This document shows positions 50,271 through 60,535 of a stretch of 64,000 nucleotides of DNA, piece by piece. The number at the start of each line of letters is the position of its first letter. Position 1 is the stretch's first letter. Origin of the DNA: Nocardioides speluncae (GTDB lineage Bacteria > Actinomycetota > Actinomycetes > Propionibacteriales > Nocardioidaceae); NCBI RefSeq assembly GCF_003121585.1, contig NZ_QEOO01000050.1, positions 62,001 to 126,000 of the forward strand, written 5' to 3'. A program made the translations under genes and the position numbers. The notes below the pieces were generated by a model. That model was not told the DNA's origin and searched no databases. It saw only the letters and a program-made list of their open reading frames with translations.

Positions 50271-51094
50271 GCCTGCTCCTCCTCGTCCGTGGCGGTGGAC
50301 CCTTGGTTTCGAGACGGTCGCTGCGCGACCTCCTCAACCGGCGGGGAGATGCCGAGCTGCCGCTCGACCTCGTCGACCTTCTCGGCGTACGCCGGCGCGG
50401 AGCGGACCGTGCCGCGAGCGGCGAGCACCCGGTTGACCGAGAGCTCGGACGGGGTGCCGTCCGGCAGCAGCGCCGGGGTGTCGACCGCGTTGTGCCGGGC
50501 GTAGACGCCGGGAGCCGGCAGCGGGCCGAGGTGCTTGCCGGACTCGGCGTAGTCCTTCATCCGCTGGGCGGCGGTGGCGGCCTGGCCGGCCTTCGGAGTC
50601 AGCCGCTCGCGGTGGGCGAGGACCATCGCGCCGATCGCGGCGGTGATCAGCAGTGCGCTGGTGGTCTCGAAGGCGAAGACGTACTTGCTGAACAGCAGGT
50701 TCGCCAGCGCCTGGATGTTGCCGCCGTCGTTGGCCTCGTCGAGGCCGACCACCGTGCCGAGCGACAGCTGGCCGAGCCCGGCGACCAGGGTGCCGCCGAA
50801 GAGCAGGCCGACCACGATCGCCAGCAGCCGCTGGCCGCGGATGGTCTCCACGACCGAGTCGGACGCGTCGACGCCGACCAGCATCAGCACGAACAGGAAC
50901 AGCATCAGGATCGCGCCGGTGTAGACGATGATCTGCACCGCGAACAGGAACGGCGCGTCGAGGACGGCGTACAGCACGGCCAGGCTGATCATCACCACGG
51001 CCAGCAGCATCGCGGCGTGCACGGCCTTGCGGACGAACAGGATGCCGAGCGCCGCCAGCACCATCACCGGGGCCAGGACCCAGAAGGCGGTCAT
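50267..51094 (-). CDS. nuoJ: NADH-quinone oxidoreductase subunit J
   Basis: 275 aa. The five-helix membrane domain ends near residue 175 (FLFAVQIIVYTGAILMLFLF is the typical block). A long charged C-terminal tail follows, as in other actinobacteria; near its end PPVEEVAQRPSRNQG is encoded by a complete copy of a 44-bp palindromic repeat (50301-50344), so the tail has been changed by repeat insertion. ATG at 51094 overlaps nuoI by 4 bp. Confidence 0.95.
   Translation of the reverse strand: MTAFWVLAPVMVLAALGILFVRKAVHAAMLLAVVMISLAVLYAVLDAPFLFAVQIIVYTGAILMLFLFVLMLVGVDASDSVVETIRGQRLLAIVVGLLFGGTLVAGLGQLSLGTVVGLDEANDGGNIQALANLLFSKYVFAFETTSALLITAAIGAMVLAHRERLTPKAGQAATAAQRMKDYAESGKHLGPLPAPGVYARHNAVDTPALLPDGTPSELSVNRVLAARGTVRSAPAYAEKVDEVERQLGISPPVEEVAQRPSRNQGSTATDEEEQA
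50301..50344. repeat. 44-bp palindromic repeat, in frame inside nuoJ
   Basis: Plus-strand copy beginning CCTTGGTTTCGAGACGG and ending CCTCCTCAACCGGCGG, with GGTCGC-TGC-GCGACC as inner hairpin. It matches the copies at 53319-53363 (reverse) and 63812-63855 with only a few changes, most of them in the hairpin and paired. Confidence 0.8.
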
Positions 51095-51675
51095 GACTGC
51101 GCGTCCTTACTCGCGACGGTGTCCCCGTTGGCGTAGGTCCCGCGGTAGTAGTCGCCCTCGTCGCGGCCGAGCCGCATCGGGTGCGGCGGCTGCTCCATCC
51201 CGGGCAGCAGCGGCGCCAGCAGGTCGGACTTCTCGTAGATCAGATCGGCGCGGTTGTCGTCGGCCAGCTCGTACTCGTTGGTCATCGTCAGCGCCCGGGT
51301 CGGGCAGGCCTCGATGCACAGCCCGCACAGGATGCAGCGCAGGTAGTTGATCTGGTAGACCCGGCCGTACCGCTCGCCGGGGCTGAACCGCTCGTCCTCG
51401 GTGTTCGAGGCGCCCTCGACGTAGATCGCGTCGGCAGGGCAGGCCCAGGCGCACAGCTCGCAGCCGATGCACTTCTCCAGGCCGTCGGGCCAGCGGTTGA
51501 GCTGGTGCCGGCCGTGGAACCGGGGCGCGGTCGGGAACTTCTCCTTGGGGTACTGCTCGGTGACCACCTTCTTGAACATGGTCCGGAAGGTGACACCGAA
51601 GCCGGCGACCGGGTCCCACAGCTGCTCCTTGAGCGTGGGGCCCTTCGGCGTGGGTGGCTTGGCTTGCTTGGCCAT
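51091..51675 (-). CDS. nuoI: NADH-quinone oxidoreductase subunit I
   Basis: 194 aa two-[4Fe-4S] ferredoxin-like subunit: CIGCELCAWACPADAIYVEG and CILCGLCIEACPTRALTMTN bind clusters N6a and N6b. An N-terminal amphipathic segment (LWDPVAGFGVTFRTMFKKVV) anchors it to the membrane arm. Its start follows the nuoH stop by 2 bp. Confidence 0.97.
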   Translation of the reverse strand: MAKQAKPPTPKGPTLKEQLWDPVAGFGVTFRTMFKKVVTEQYPKEKFPTAPRFHGRHQLNRWPDGLEKCIGCELCAWACPADAIYVEGASNTEDERFSPGERYGRVYQINYLRCILCGLCIEACPTRALTMTNEYELADDNRADLIYEKSDLLAPLLPGMEQPPHPMRLGRDEGDYYRGTYANGDTVASKDAQS

Positions 51676-51677
51676 GT

Positions 51678-53014
<1,337 letters not shown>

Positions 53015-53015
<1 letters not shown>

Positions 53016-55444
53016 CACTCGGCTCCCTTCGCGACACTGACCGTGCCGCCCGGCGAGGAAAGGTCGGCGTGTACGCCGTGCCCGAACGAATTCTGCGGCA
53101 CCCACACCACGTCGTCGGGGAGGTCGGCCACCTCGACCGGCAGCGTCACCGAGCCGCGGTCGCCGGTGAGGGTGACCTCGTGGGCGCCGGCGCCGAGGCC
53201 GTCGTACGTCGCAGCCGAGACCCGGGCGACCGTACGCCGGGCCGTGGCCCGCAGGTTGTCGTCGCCCTCCTGCATCCGCCCGTTGTCGAGCAGCTGCTTC
53301 CAGGTCGCGAGCTTAAAACCGCCGGTTGAGGAGGTTGCGCTAGCAACCGTCTCGAAACCAAGGCCCTCCGCCGGCGTGGAGCGATCCCCGTCCCAGGGCC
53401 CGATCTCCTCCATCTGCGCCCGCGCCTCGGCGACGGTGCGGAAGCCGAGCGGGTGGCCGAGCTCCTCGGCGATGCCGGACAAGATACGCAGGTCGGGCAG
53501 CGAGGCGGGGTTGGCGAGAACCGCGTCGAACGTGCGCGGCCGGCCCTCCCAGTTCACGAACATGCCGGCCTTGTCTGTGACCGGCGCGACCGGGAAGACC
53601 ACGTTCGCGGCCCGGGTCACGTCGGTCTCGCGCTGCTCCAGCGCGACCACGAAGTCCGCCGCCTGCAGCGCCTCCAGGGCGCCGTGCGGGTCGCTGAGGT
53701 CGCGCAGGTCGATGCCGGCGACCACCAGGCCGCCGACCTCACCGGAGGCCAGCGCCGCGATGATCGCGTCGCCGTCGCGGCCGGGCCGCGACGGCAGGTG
53801 CGAGACGCCCCACGCGGTGGCGGCGTCGACCCGGGCGGCCGCGTCGTCGACCGGACGGCCGCCGGGCAGCAGGTTGGGCAGGCAGCCGGTCTCGACCGCT
53901 CCACGGTCCCCGGCGCGGCGCGGCACCCAGGCCAGCTTGGCCCCGGTCGCCTTGGCGACCTCGGTGGCGGCAGCGAACGCGCCGGGCGAGGTCGCGAGCC
54001 GCTCGCCGACCAGGATCACGCTGTTGCTGTCGAGCGCCACGTCCAGCTTCCGGAGAGCCGCGGCCTCGTCGCCGGGCGCCGTCTGGATCAGCCGGCCGTT
54101 CATCTTGGCCAGGCCCCACGACGTGTACGGCGCCAGCGAGACGACCTGGGTCGCGGACTTCTGCCGCGAGGCCTTGCGCAGCCGCAGGAATATCGTGCCT
54201 GCCTCGTCCTCGGGCTCGAGGCCGACCAGCAGGACGGTCGAGGCGGCCTCGAGGTCGGCGTACGTTGCAGGCTGCTTGAGCACCACCTCCGACGCCAGGA
54301 AGCCGGCCTCCTCGGCGGAGTGCGGCCGGGCCCGGAAGTCGATGTCGTTGGTCTCCAGGGCCACCCGGGCGAACTTGCTGTAGGCGTAGGCGTCCTCGGC
54401 GGTCAGTCGGCCGCCGGTCAGCACCGCCGATGAGCCGGCGAACCGCAGGCCGCGCGCGGCGACGGCGAACGCCTCCGGCCAGGACGCCGGGCGCTGCTCG
54501 CCGGTCTCCTCGTCACGGACCAGCGGGTAGGTCAGTCGGTCGGCCTGCTTGGCGTACTGGAACGCGAAGCGGTCCTTGTCGGTGATCCACTCCTCGTTGA
54601 CCTCCGGGTCGTTGCCCGCGAGCCGGCGCATCACCTTGCCGCGCCGGTGGTCGACCCGGATCGCCGCGCCGCAGGCGTCGTGCTCGGCGATCGCCGGGCT
54701 GGAGACCAGGTCGAAGGGGCGGGACCGGAAGCGGTACTCGGCGCTGGTCAGCGCGCCGACCGGGCAGATCTGGATGGTGTTGCCGGAGAAGTAGGACTCG
54801 AAGGCCTCCTTCTCGTAGATCGCGACCTGCTGCAGGGCGCCGCGGTCGGCCAGCGCGATGAACGGGTCGCCCGCGATCTGCTCGGAGAACCGGGTGCAGC
54901 GCGCGCAGAGCACGCAGCGCTCGCGGTCCAGCAGCACCTGCGCGGAGAGATGGATCGGCTTCGGGAAGGTCCGCTTCACGCCGCCGCTGGCCGCGAACCG
55001 CGAGTCGCCGCGGCCGTTGGACATCGCCTGGTTCTGCAGCGGGCACTCGCCGCCCTTGTCGCACACCGGGCAGTCGAGCGGGTGGTTGATCAGCAGGAAC
55101 TCCATCACGCCCTGCTGCGCCTTGTCGGCGACCGGCGAGGTGACCTGGGTGTTGACGACCATGCCCTCGGCGACCGGCATGGTGCACGAGGCCTGCGGCT
55201 TCGGCATCGGCCGGCCGTTGCCGGCGTCGGGTACGTCGACCAGGCACTGCCGGCAGGCACCGACCGGCGCCAGCAGCGGGTGGTCGCAGAAGCGCGGGAT
55301 CTGGACGCCGACCTGCTCGGCGGCCCGGATCACCAGGGTGTCCTTGGGCACCGACACCGACACACCGTCGATGGTCAGCGTGACCAGGTCGGACTTCTCG
55401 ACGGCCTTCTCAGCGGAGGCCGTCTTCTCGGGGGCGGTCGTCAT
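53015..55444 (-). CDS. nuoG: NADH-quinone oxidoreductase subunit G
   Basis: 809 aa Fe-S subunit. The N-terminal part binds the N1b, N5 and N4 clusters (RFCDHPLLAPVGACRQCLVD, HPLDCPVCDKGGECPLQNQA, RCVLCARCTRFSEQIAGDP); a molybdopterin-like domain without catalytic function follows. Near residue 695 the stretch LGFETVASATSSTGG is encoded by a 45-bp palindromic repeat (53319-53363) read in frame. ATG 55444 overlaps nuoF by 4 bp. Confidence 0.96.
53319..53363. repeat. 45-bp palindromic repeat, in frame inside nuoG
   Basis: On the minus strand it reads CCTTGGTTTCGAGACGG, then GTTGC-TA-GCGCAACC, then TCCTCAACCGGCGG, almost identical to the copy in nuoJ. The strand that is sense here is the antisense strand of the nuoJ copy, so the same element gives two different peptides. 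Confidence 0.8.
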
Positions 55445-56793
55445 GCGGTGACTCCTACTTGACCTTTGTCAGTTCCAGCGCCCGGGGTGCTGCCGAGGGT
55501 GCGGGCGAAGAGGGTCGAGGCGGCCGGGTCGAACGGGCAGCCGCCGTGGGTCAGGTGCGCGACGTACTCGTCGCGGAAGTACTCGATGGACGAGGTGATC
55601 GGCGAGGTGGCGCCGTCGCCGAGCGCGCAGAACGAACGGCCGAGGATGTTCTCGCACTGGTCGAGCAGCAGGTCCAGGTCGGACTCCTGGCCCTGGCCGT
55701 GCTCGAGCGCGTTGAGCGTCTGGACCAGCCACCAGGTGCCCTCGCGGCACGGCGTGCACTTGCCGCAGGACTCGTGTTTGTAGAACTCGGTCCACCGGAG
55801 TACGGCGCGCACCACGCAGGTGGTCTCGTCGAAGATCTGCAGCGCCCGGGTGCCCAGCATCGAGCCCGCCGCCCCGACCGCTTCGTAGTCGAGCGGGATG
55901 TCGAGGTGCTCGGCGGTGAGGATCGGCGTACTCGACCCACCCGGGGTCCAGAACTTCAGCTCGTGGCCTTCGCGCATGCCGCCGCCGAGATCGATCAGCT
56001 CGCGCAGGGTGATCCCGAGCGGCGCCTCGAACTGGCCGGGCGTCTTGACGTGGCCGGAGAGCGAGTAGATGACGTAGCCCTTGGACTTCTCGGTGCCCAT
56101 CGAGGCGAACCAGTCGGCGCCGTGCTCGATGATCGACGGCACCGACGCGATCGACTCGACGTTGTTGATCACCGTCGGGCTGGCGTAGAGGCCGGCGACC
56201 GCGGGGAACGGCGGCCGCAGCCGCGGCTGGCCGCGGCGGCCCTCCAGCGAGTCCAGCAGCGCGGTCTCCTCGCCACAGATGTAGGCGCCGGCACCGGCGT
56301 GCACGATCAGGTCGAGGTCGTAGCCCGAGCCGTGGATGTTCTTGCCGAGGTGGCCGGCCTTGTAGGCCTCCTCGACCGCGGCCTGCAGCCGCCGGATGAC
56401 GTGCAGCACCTCGCCGCGGACGTAGATGAAGGCGGTGTTGGCGCGGATCGCGTAGGAGCTGATGATCACGCCCTCGACGAGCGTGTGCGGCGAGGCCATC
56501 ATCAGCGGGATGTCCTTGCAGGTGCCCGGCTCCGACTCGTCGGCGTTGACCACGAGGTACTTCGGGTTCGGGTTGTCCTGCGGGATGAAGCCCCACTTCA
56601 TGCCGGTCGGGAAGCCGGCGCCGCCCCGGCCGCGCAGGCCGGAGTCCTTCACCGCGGTGACGACGTCGTCCTGCGCCATCTTGAGCGCCTTCTTGAGCGC
56701 GCCGTACCCGCCGCCCTGCTCGTACGACGCAAGCGTCCAGGCTCGGTCTGCATCCCAGTTCTTGGTGAGGACCGGGGTCAGTGTGTCGGTCAT
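55441..56793 (-). CDS. nuoF: NADH-quinone oxidoreductase subunit F
   Basis: 450 aa. GLRGRGGAGFPTGMKWGFIP binds FMN/NADH, NADESEPGTCKD and GAGAYICGEETALLDSLEG continue the nucleotide site, and ESCGKCTPCREGTWW with a later FCALGD binds cluster N3. ATG 56793 has GGAG three bases upstream and overlaps nuoE by 4 bp. The open frame that extends farther in this phase is a shadow of nuoE. Confidence 0.97.
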   Translation of the reverse strand: MTDTLTPVLTKNWDADRAWTLASYEQGGGYGALKKALKMAQDDVVTAVKDSGLRGRGGAGFPTGMKWGFIPQDNPNPKYLVVNADESEPGTCKDIPLMMASPHTLVEGVIISSYAIRANTAFIYVRGEVLHVIRRLQAAVEEAYKAGHLGKNIHGSGYDLDLIVHAGAGAYICGEETALLDSLEGRRGQPRLRPPFPAVAGLYASPTVINNVESIASVPSIIEHGADWFASMGTEKSKGYVIYSLSGHVKTPGQFEAPLGITLRELIDLGGGMREGHELKFWTPGGSSTPILTAEHLDIPLDYEAVGAAGSMLGTRALQIFDETTCVVRAVLRWTEFYKHESCGKCTPCREGTWWLVQTLNALEHGQGQESDLDLLLDQCENILGRSFCALGDGATSPITSSIEYFRDEYVAHLTHGGCPFDPAASTLFARTLGSTPGAGTDKGQVGVTA

Positions 56794-57443
56794 TTCTCCG
56801 GTGCCTTCCAGCCGTTCTCGCGGGCCAGCTCCAGGCCGACCAGGCTCGCCGGGCCGGCCGCCGGGCCCTCGTCGGCACGGCCGTCGGGGAAGCCGGCGAG
56901 CACCCGCTCCGCCTCCCGCCAGGTGCAGAGCCGGGCGCCGCGGGTGGAGCTGACCTCGGTGCCGGAGCGCAGGTCGTCGACCAGCTGCTTGGCGGACTCC
57001 GGGGTCTGGTTGTCCATGAACTCCCAGTTGACCATCACCACCGGAGCGAAGTCGCACGCCGCGTTGCACTCGACGTGCTCCAGCGTGATCTTGCCGTCCT
57101 CGGTGGTCTCGTCGTTCCCCACCCCGAGGTGGTCCTTCAGCTCGGCGAATATCTGGTCGCCGCCCATCACCGCGCACAGCGTGTTGGTGCACACGCCGAC
57201 GTGGTAGTCGCCGACCGTGCGCCGCTTGTACATCGTGTAGAACGTCGCCACGCCGCTGACCTCGGCGGCGCTGATGCCGAGGATCTCGGCACAGGCCTCG
57301 ATGCCCTCGGGGGTCACGCTGCCCTCGGCGCTCTGCACCAGGTGCAGCATCGGCAGCAGCCCGGAGCGCGCGTGCGGGTAGCGGTCGGCGATCTCGCGGA
57401 GCTCGCCGTACGTCTTCTCGTCGATTCCTGTGTTCTCGCTCAT
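56790..57443 (-). CDS. nuoE: NADH-quinone oxidoreductase subunit E
   Basis: 217 aa thioredoxin-like subunit. The N1a cluster is held by Cys85, Cys90, Cys126 and Cys130 (VCTNTLC and ECNAACD). A helical N-terminus includes GVATFYTMYKRRTVGDYHVG. A tail of about 50 residues beyond the usual fold contains TRGARLCTWREAERV. ATG 57443 overlaps the nuoD stop by one base. Confidence 0.96.
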   Translation of the reverse strand: MSENTGIDEKTYGELREIADRYPHARSGLLPMLHLVQSAEGSVTPEGIEACAEILGISAAEVSGVATFYTMYKRRTVGDYHVGVCTNTLCAVMGGDQIFAELKDHLGVGNDETTEDGKITLEHVECNAACDFAPVVMVNWEFMDNQTPESAKQLVDDLRSGTEVSSTRGARLCTWREAERVLAGFPDGRADEGPAAGPASLVGLELARENGWKAPEK

Positions 57444-58810
57444 CAGCGGTCGACGCCTCCCATCACCGGGTCGATAGACGCGATGGCGACGATCACGTCG
57501 GCGACCATGCCGCCCTCGCTCATCACGCTGGTTGCCTGCAGGTTCGTGAACGACGGATCGCGGAAGTGCGCCCGGAACGGCCGGGTGCCGCCGTCGGACA
57601 CCACGTGCGCGCCGAGCTCGCCGCGCGGCGACTCGACCGGCACGTAGGCCTGGCCGACCGGCACCCGGAAGCCCTCGGTCACCAGCTTGAAGTGGTGGAT
57701 CAGCGCCTCCATGGACTCGCCCATGATGTGCCGGATGTGGTCCAGGCTGTTGCCCATGCCGTCGCTGCCGATGGCCAGCTGGCTCGGCCATGCGATCTTC
57801 TTGTCGGCGACCATGACCGGCGCGCCCTCTAGCTTCGAGAGCCGGTTGGCGCACTGCTCGACGATCCGCAGCGACTCCCACATCTCGGCCAGTCGCACCC
57901 GGAACCGGCCGTACGCGTCGGCGGTGTCCCAGGTCTGTACGTCGAAGTCGTACTCCTCGTAGCCGGAGTACGGCTGGGTCTTGCGCAGGTCCCACGGGTA
58001 GCCGGCCGCGCGCAGCGGCGGGCCCGACAGGCCGAGGGCCAGGCAGCCGGCGGTGTCGAGGTGGCCGACGCCCTCCAGCCGGGCCTTGAAGATCGGGTTG
58101 GCGTTGCAGAGCGCGGCGTACTCGGGGAGCCGCTTCTTCATCAGCGCGATGAAGTCGCGGATCTCGTCGAGCGCGCCGGGCGGCAGGTCCTGGGCGACGC
58201 CGCCGGGGCGGATGAACGCGTGGTTCATCCGGAGGCCGGTGATCAGCTCGAACAGGTCCAGCACCAGCTCCCGCTCACGGAAACCGATGGTCATCACCGT
58301 CAGCGCGCCGATCTCCATGCCGCCGGTCGCGATGCAGACCAGGTGCGAGGAGATCCGGTTGAGCTCCATCAGGAGCACGCGCATGACCTGCGCCTTCTCC
58401 GGGATGTCGTCCTCGATGTCGAGAAGCCGCTCCACGCCGAGCACGTAGGTCGCCTCGTTGTAGAACGGGCTGAGGTAGTCCATCCGGGTGCAGAAGGTGA
58501 CGCCCTGCACCCAGGAGCGGTACTCCATGTTCTTCTCGATGCCGGTGTGCAGGTAGCCGATGCCGCAGCGGGCCTCGGTCACCGTCTCACCCTCGAGCTC
58601 CAGGATCAGCCGGAGTACGCCGTGGGTCGAGGGGTGCTGCGGGCCCATGTTCACCACGACCCGCTCGTCGGCGGTCTCGCTGATGCCCTCGACGACGGTG
58701 TCCCAGTCCTGGCCGGTGACCGTGAAGACGCGGCCCTGGCTGGTCTCGGCCTCGGACGCGCCATAAGGGTCCGGCTGGGTCGGGTCGGGCTCTTCGTGCG
58801 TGGCAGTCAT
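57443..58810 (-). CDS. nuoD: NADH-quinone oxidoreductase subunit D
   Basis: 455 aa 49-kDa subunit homologue at the quinone site. VVNMGPQHPSTHGVLRLILE, GYLHTGIEKNMEYRSWVQGV, MDYLSPFYNEATYVLGVERL and MTIGFRERELVLDLFELITG are standard. The family's C-terminal region ends in VIVAIASIDPVMGGVDR. An N-terminal extension of about 50 residues precedes the conserved start. ATG 58810 overlaps the nuoC stop. Confidence 0.97.
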   Translation of the reverse strand: MTATHEEPDPTQPDPYGASEAETSQGRVFTVTGQDWDTVVEGISETADERVVVNMGPQHPSTHGVLRLILELEGETVTEARCGIGYLHTGIEKNMEYRSWVQGVTFCTRMDYLSPFYNEATYVLGVERLLDIEDDIPEKAQVMRVLLMELNRISSHLVCIATGGMEIGALTVMTIGFRERELVLDLFELITGLRMNHAFIRPGGVAQDLPPGALDEIRDFIALMKKRLPEYAALCNANPIFKARLEGVGHLDTAGCLALGLSGPPLRAAGYPWDLRKTQPYSGYEEYDFDVQTWDTADAYGRFRVRLAEMWESLRIVEQCANRLSKLEGAPVMVADKKIAWPSQLAIGSDGMGNSLDHIRHIMGESMEALIHHFKLVTEGFRVPVGQAYVPVESPRGELGAHVVSDGGTRPFRAHFRDPSFTNLQATSVMSEGGMVADVIVAIASIDPVMGGVDR

Positions 58811-59565
58811 CAGTTGTACGACCTCCGCTGGTCGGGCGGGGGAATCGTGCCGCCCTTGTACTCCACAGGAATGCCGCCCAGCGGGTAGTCCTTGCGCTGG
58901 GGGTGGCCCGGCCAGTCGTCGGGCATCTGGATGCGCGTGAGCGCTGGGTGGCCGTCGAACACGATCCCGAAGAAGTCCCAGGTCTCGCGCTCGTGCCAGT
59001 CGTTGGTGGGGTAGATGCTGACGATCGACGGGATGTGCGGGTCGGCGTCGGGGCAGGTCACCTCGACCCGGATCCGCCGGTTGTGGGTCATCGACAGCAG
59101 GTGGTAGACCGCGTGCAGCTCGCGCCCGGTGTCGTCCGGGTAGTGCACGCCGCTAACCCCGGAGCAGAACTCGAAGCGCAGCTTCTCGTCGTCGCGCAGC
59201 ATCTGGGCCACGAACGGCAGGTCCTCGCGGCGTACGAAGAAGGTGACCTCGCCGCGGTGGACGACAACCTTCTCGATCGCGCCTCGACCAACACCGCCGA
59301 GGTCGGTGGCCTCCAGCCTTTCGAAGAGAGCGTCGGCGACCTCGTCGAAGTACCCGCCGTACGGCCGCTGGCTGGCGCCGGGGAACACGATCGGCGTGAC
59401 CAGCCCGCCGTACCCGCTGGTGTCGCCGGTGCCGCTGACACCGAACATGCCGGTGCGGACACCACGCACGGGGGCTCCGCCCCCGTGGACCCCCGAATCC
59501 GTGGTTGCGGTCCCTTCGTCCACCTCGGTGGAGGTGGTCTGCTCGACCTGCTTGTCGGCACTCAC
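58810..59565 (-). CDS. nuoC: NADH-quinone oxidoreductase subunit C
   Basis: 251 aa. A variable N-terminal segment of about 60 residues precedes the conserved domain (YFDEVADALFERLE, then VEVTCPDADPHIPSIVSIYP, NDWHERETWDFFGIVFDGHP and MPDDWPGHPQRKDYPLGG). GTG at 59565 is chosen for GAAGGAG eight bases upstream; a GTG at 59595 that overlaps the nuoB stop (GTGA) is a good alternative and would add ten residues. Confidence 0.93.
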   Translation of the reverse strand: MSADKQVEQTTSTEVDEGTATTDSGVHGGGAPVRGVRTGMFGVSGTGDTSGYGGLVTPIVFPGASQRPYGGYFDEVADALFERLEATDLGGVGRGAIEKVVVHRGEVTFFVRREDLPFVAQMLRDDEKLRFEFCSGVSGVHYPDDTGRELHAVYHLLSMTHNRRIRVEVTCPDADPHIPSIVSIYPTNDWHERETWDFFGIVFDGHPALTRIQMPDDWPGHPQRKDYPLGGIPVEYKGGTIPPPDQRRSYN

Positions 59566-59591
59566 CGAGCTCGCTCCTTCGTCGCTCGCGG

Positions 59592-60146
59592 TCACCGCAG
59601 CATCCCGATCTGCTCGGAGGTCGGCAGCGCGTTGAGGGCGGTGGTCTCCAGCTCCTCGATCTGAGCCAGCCGGTTGGCGCCGAGCGGGGTGGACTTGACC
59701 TGGTCGTGCAGCTTCAGGATCGCGTCGATCAGCATCTCCGGCCGCGGCGGGCAGCCGGGCAGGTACATGTCGACGGGGACGACGTGGTCCACGCCCTGCA
59801 CGATCGCGTAGTTGTTGAACATCCCGCCACTCGACGCGCAGACGCCCATCGCGAGCACCCACTTCGGCTCAGCCATCTGGTCGTAGATCTGGCGCAGCAC
59901 CGGCGCCATCTTGTTGCTCACCCGGCCGGCCACGATCATCAGGTCGGCCTGCCGCGGCGAGGCCCGGAAGACCTCCATGCCGAAGCGGGCCAGGTCGTAC
60001 TTCGGTCCGCCCGAGGTCATCATCTCGATCGCGCAGCAGGCCAGGCCGAACGTCGCCGGCCAGAACGACGCCTTGCGCATGTAGCCCGCGACACCCTCGA
60101 CCGTGGTCAGGAGTACGCCGCTCGGCAGCTTCTCTTCGATACCCAT
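59592..60146 (-). CDS. nuoB: NADH-quinone oxidoreductase subunit B
   Basis: 184 aa subunit carrying the terminal N2 cluster. FGLACCAIEMMTSGGPKYDL gives the adjacent Cys pair, followed by GVCASSGGMFNNYAIVQGVD and LPGCPPRPEMLIDAILKL with the other ligands. ATG 60146 (MGIEEKLPSG) lies 4 bp after the nuoA stop; a longer frame overlaps nuoA and is not homologous. Confidence 0.97.
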   Translation of the reverse strand: MGIEEKLPSGVLLTTVEGVAGYMRKASFWPATFGLACCAIEMMTSGGPKYDLARFGMEVFRASPRQADLMIVAGRVSNKMAPVLRQIYDQMAEPKWVLAMGVCASSGGMFNNYAIVQGVDHVVPVDMYLPGCPPRPEMLIDAILKLHDQVKSTPLGANRLAQIEELETTALNALPTSEQIGMLR

Positions 60147-60150
60147 GCGA

Positions 60151-60519
60151 TCAGTCCCAATCCAATCCGCCGCGGCGCCAGACATAGGCGTAGGCCACGA
60201 ACACAGTGGCGATGAAGATGACCATCTCGACCAGGCCGAACAGCTTCATCGCGTCGAAGTGCACGGCCCACGGGTAGAGGAAGATGATCTCGATGTCGAA
60301 GACGATGAACATCATCGCGGTGATGTAGTACTTCACCGGGAAGCGGCCGCCGCCCACGGGCTGCGGAGTCGGCTCGATCCCGCACTCGTAGGAGTCGAGC
60401 TTGGCGCGGTTGTAGCGCGCCGGCCCGACGAAGGCGCTCATGATGACCGAGCCGACCGCGAATGCCGCCGCCAGCAGGATCAGTCCCAGTATCGGGGTGT
60501 AGAGCTCCAAAGCCGTCAC
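60151..60519 (-). CDS. nuoA: NADH-quinone oxidoreductase subunit A
   Basis: 122 aa with three membrane segments. KLDSYECGIEPTPQPVGGGR with FPVKYYITAMMFIVFDIEII is the diagnostic region with the conserved Cys. The GTG at 60519 sits almost directly after GAGGAGG; a TTG three codons later would have better spacing from that ribosome site, so the exact start is uncertain. It follows the reductase gene by 16 bp, in the same operon. Confidence 0.95.
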   Translation of the reverse strand: MTALELYTPILGLILLAAAFAVGSVIMSAFVGPARYNRAKLDSYECGIEPTPQPVGGGRFPVKYYITAMMFIVFDIEIIFLYPWAVHFDAMKLFGLVEMVIFIATVFVAYAYVWRRGGLDWD

Positions 60520-60535
60520 CCTCCTCTTCTCGTGC